DNA of 64,000 nucleotides. Origin: JALORV01 sp963775635. GTDB lineage: Bacteria; Pseudomonadota; Gammaproteobacteria; Burkholderiales; Burkholderiaceae_F. Positions 63,047-64,000 of the stretch are shown in pieces. Made by a program: the position numbers and the translations under genes. The DNA lies in NCBI GenBank assembly GCA_963775635.1, contig CAVZJO010000015.1, forward strand, positions 153,372 through 217,371. Direction: 5' to 3'. Below the pieces are notes generated by a model that had not been told where the DNA came from, searched no databases, and was given only the letters and a program-made list of their open reading frames with translations. Within the stretch, counting starts at the first letter, position 1; each line of letters starts with the position of its first letter.

Positions 63047-63591
63047 TCAGCTCGCCGTGGCCTGGACCGCTTTGTCGACCTCGCCAGCGCGTGTAGGTCG
63101 GGATAGCGGCGGAGATGTAGTTCATCTTGTCGAGCCGCTGCTCCTTGATCATCTGGTCGAGAAACTCTTGATCCAGCCGGCGTCCATGATGCCCATGTAA
63201 TCACCGCCCATCGACGCGTAGTTGATGTTGGCGCCGGTCACCACGAAGAAGACGTCGGTGTCCACGGTGTTGTTGGCTGGCGTGTTGAACTGGTGCACCG
63301 AGCCGCCCGGTTCGTAGAGATACATACCCGCGGTCTGCTTCTGTTCCGGATGTTCGGTGTATACGAGCAGCCCGACATCGGTGTAGGCGTGCACGGTGCC
63401 GGTGTGAAAGTGCAGCGGCAGGGTGACTCCGGGCGCGAACTTGACGCGGATCACCCACACGCCGTTGTACGGGTCGAGGACAGCGGATAGGTGCTGATGC
63501 CGGGGTGGAGCAGTCCTTTGAGAAAACCGCCGGCGTTGGTGTCGACGGTCAGCAGCTTGTCCTGATGGGTGATGGTATCGGGTGTGCTCAT
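63047..63591 (-). pseudogene. Cupin dioxygenase (2,4'-dihydroxyacetophenone dioxygenase-like), frameshifted
   Basis: The ATG at 63591 opens TPDTITHQDKLLTVDTNAGG and LLHPGISTYPL. A shift near 63478-63484 leads to WVIRVKFAPGVTLPLHFHTG with the cupin HxH metal site and LYEPGGSVHQF, up to MDAGWIK. A second shift near 63165-63172 gives LDQMIKEQRLDKMNYISAAI, and a possible third gives the end. The joined length of about 180 residues fits this family. The C-terminal limit is uncertain. Confidence 0.72.
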
Positions 63592-63603
63592 GACTGCTCC
63601 GTG

Positions 63604-63869
63604 GGCCGGTTGCATCAGGGGGCGATGCCGGTTGCCATGGCGGACATGTTCCCAGCGCGCTTGCGTTTCAGACGCCATAGGCCATCGGGTACAACACACG
63701 CTGACGCTTTTGTCGGTGGCACCGCACCCTTGATCGCCACCTGGCTCATCAAGACAACGCGCCAGCTCGCCCGCTCCAGCCGGGTATCTGGTCGTGATCG
63801 CTGCGGTTGCCTTCATCGTTCACCCTGACCGTCCAGCCTCATCCGGAGAATCGAGGCAACGCCGAGTGA
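63604..63869 (+). pseudogene. C-terminal remnant of an MFS (MHS family) transporter
   Basis: Fragments in several frames line up with the end of a metabolite:H+ symporter: AMPVAMADMFPARLRF, IGYNT, then FVGGTAPLIATWLIKTT, then PAPAGYLVVIAAVAF and VTLTVQPHPENRGNAE before a stop. Breaks lie near 63664-63682, 63695, 63766-63775 and 63815-63823. The N-terminal 300 or more residues are absent, since a divergent gene starts at 63591. Confidence 0.65.
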
Positions 63870-63885
63870 GGAGCACATTCGGCCA

Positions 63886-64000
63886 CTAGCTGTGAAGCGT
63901 CAAGAGGTTGTTTCGTGATGTGCTGAGTCGGGTGACTGATAGGTGGGGAGTCCTCCGATGCCCTGGTGAGGGCGATGCCAGTTGTAGTGGTGGGATCCAG
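63886..64000 (-). mobile_element. IS481/IS3-type transposase C terminus (partial, frameshifted)
   Basis: Reading in from the right edge, HYNWHRPHQGIGGLP is the end-of-integrase motif of IS481/IS3-type transposases. After a missing base in the run at 63941-63950 the other frame gives RNNLLTLHS and a stop at 63886, a usual C terminus for IS481-type proteins. The rest lies outside the window. Confidence 0.7.

Noticed and set aside
1..64000. CRISPR arrays, rRNA genes, origins or prophage modules
   Set aside because: No regularly spaced direct repeats, rRNA sequence, DnaA-box cluster or phage structural genes were noticed.

Overview
The window is GC-rich and almost fully coding for its first 42 kb. 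Gene content and order point to a betaproteobacterium, most likely an unclassified member of the Burkholderiales. The markers are the block hda / HAD phosphatase / pcnB / folK / deoxynucleoside kinase / panB / panC with a purM-type gene divergent from hda, the run queA-tgt-yajC-secD-secF, and Tct/Bug-type tricarboxylate transport genes. This is inferred from gene content; no rRNA gene is present.

1-8.5 kb (minus strand): the start of an arsenosugar radical-SAM gene (arsS), an ECF sigma factor with a zinc-finger anti-sigma protein, a beta-hydroxyacid dehydrogenase, a ketoacyl-ACP synthase III, a SYLF lipoprotein, a gamma-glutamyltransferase, and tctA (frameshifted) with tctB plus a leftover tctB start.

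8.6-17.5 kb (minus strand): a probable seven-gene operon with an isocitrate dehydrogenase-family enzyme, an acetolactate synthase-like TPP enzyme, a zinc alcohol dehydrogenase, PhaE and PhaC (class III polyhydroxyalkanoate synthase), a fused two-domain CoA-transferase and an alpha/beta hydrolase. A remnant of a Bug solute receptor lies at its upstream edge.

17.8-25.8 kb: mixed metabolic genes (GNAT, acylphosphatase, CaiB/BaiF CoA-transferase, GDPD, GST, purB, dsbB with a DUF5993 protein, cytochrome c', cytochrome b561) and a hairpin-rich element bounded by inverted repeats.

25.8-42 kb: housekeeping genes (secDF-yajC, tgt-queA, tRNA-Leu, pantothenate and folate genes, pcnB, hda, a divergent purM, miaA) and two copies of a second repeat family.

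42-59 kb: accessory genes. These include a LuxR/TPR regulator broken by two frameshifts, a cupin, an SMP-30-like protein, a molybdenum oxidase with a frameshift after its Tat signal, an osmoprotectant transporter fusion, a glucan phosphorylase, small secreted proteins, a perfect-TIR MITE-like element, a GNAT gene broken by an IS110 remnant, a symporter fused to a periplasmic binding domain, and a trehalase.

59-64 kb: a decayed or indel-rich end. It holds fragments of a flavin monooxygenase and an enoyl-CoA hydratase, two adjacent direct IS5-family copies, a frameshifted carboxymuconolactone decarboxylase, a crcB pair, a frameshifted cupin dioxygenase, an MFS remnant and the end of an IS481-family transposase. 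Single-base frameshifts are rare before 42 kb and frequent after it. Either this part is truly decaying or it carries uncorrected assembly indels; sequence alone cannot decide.
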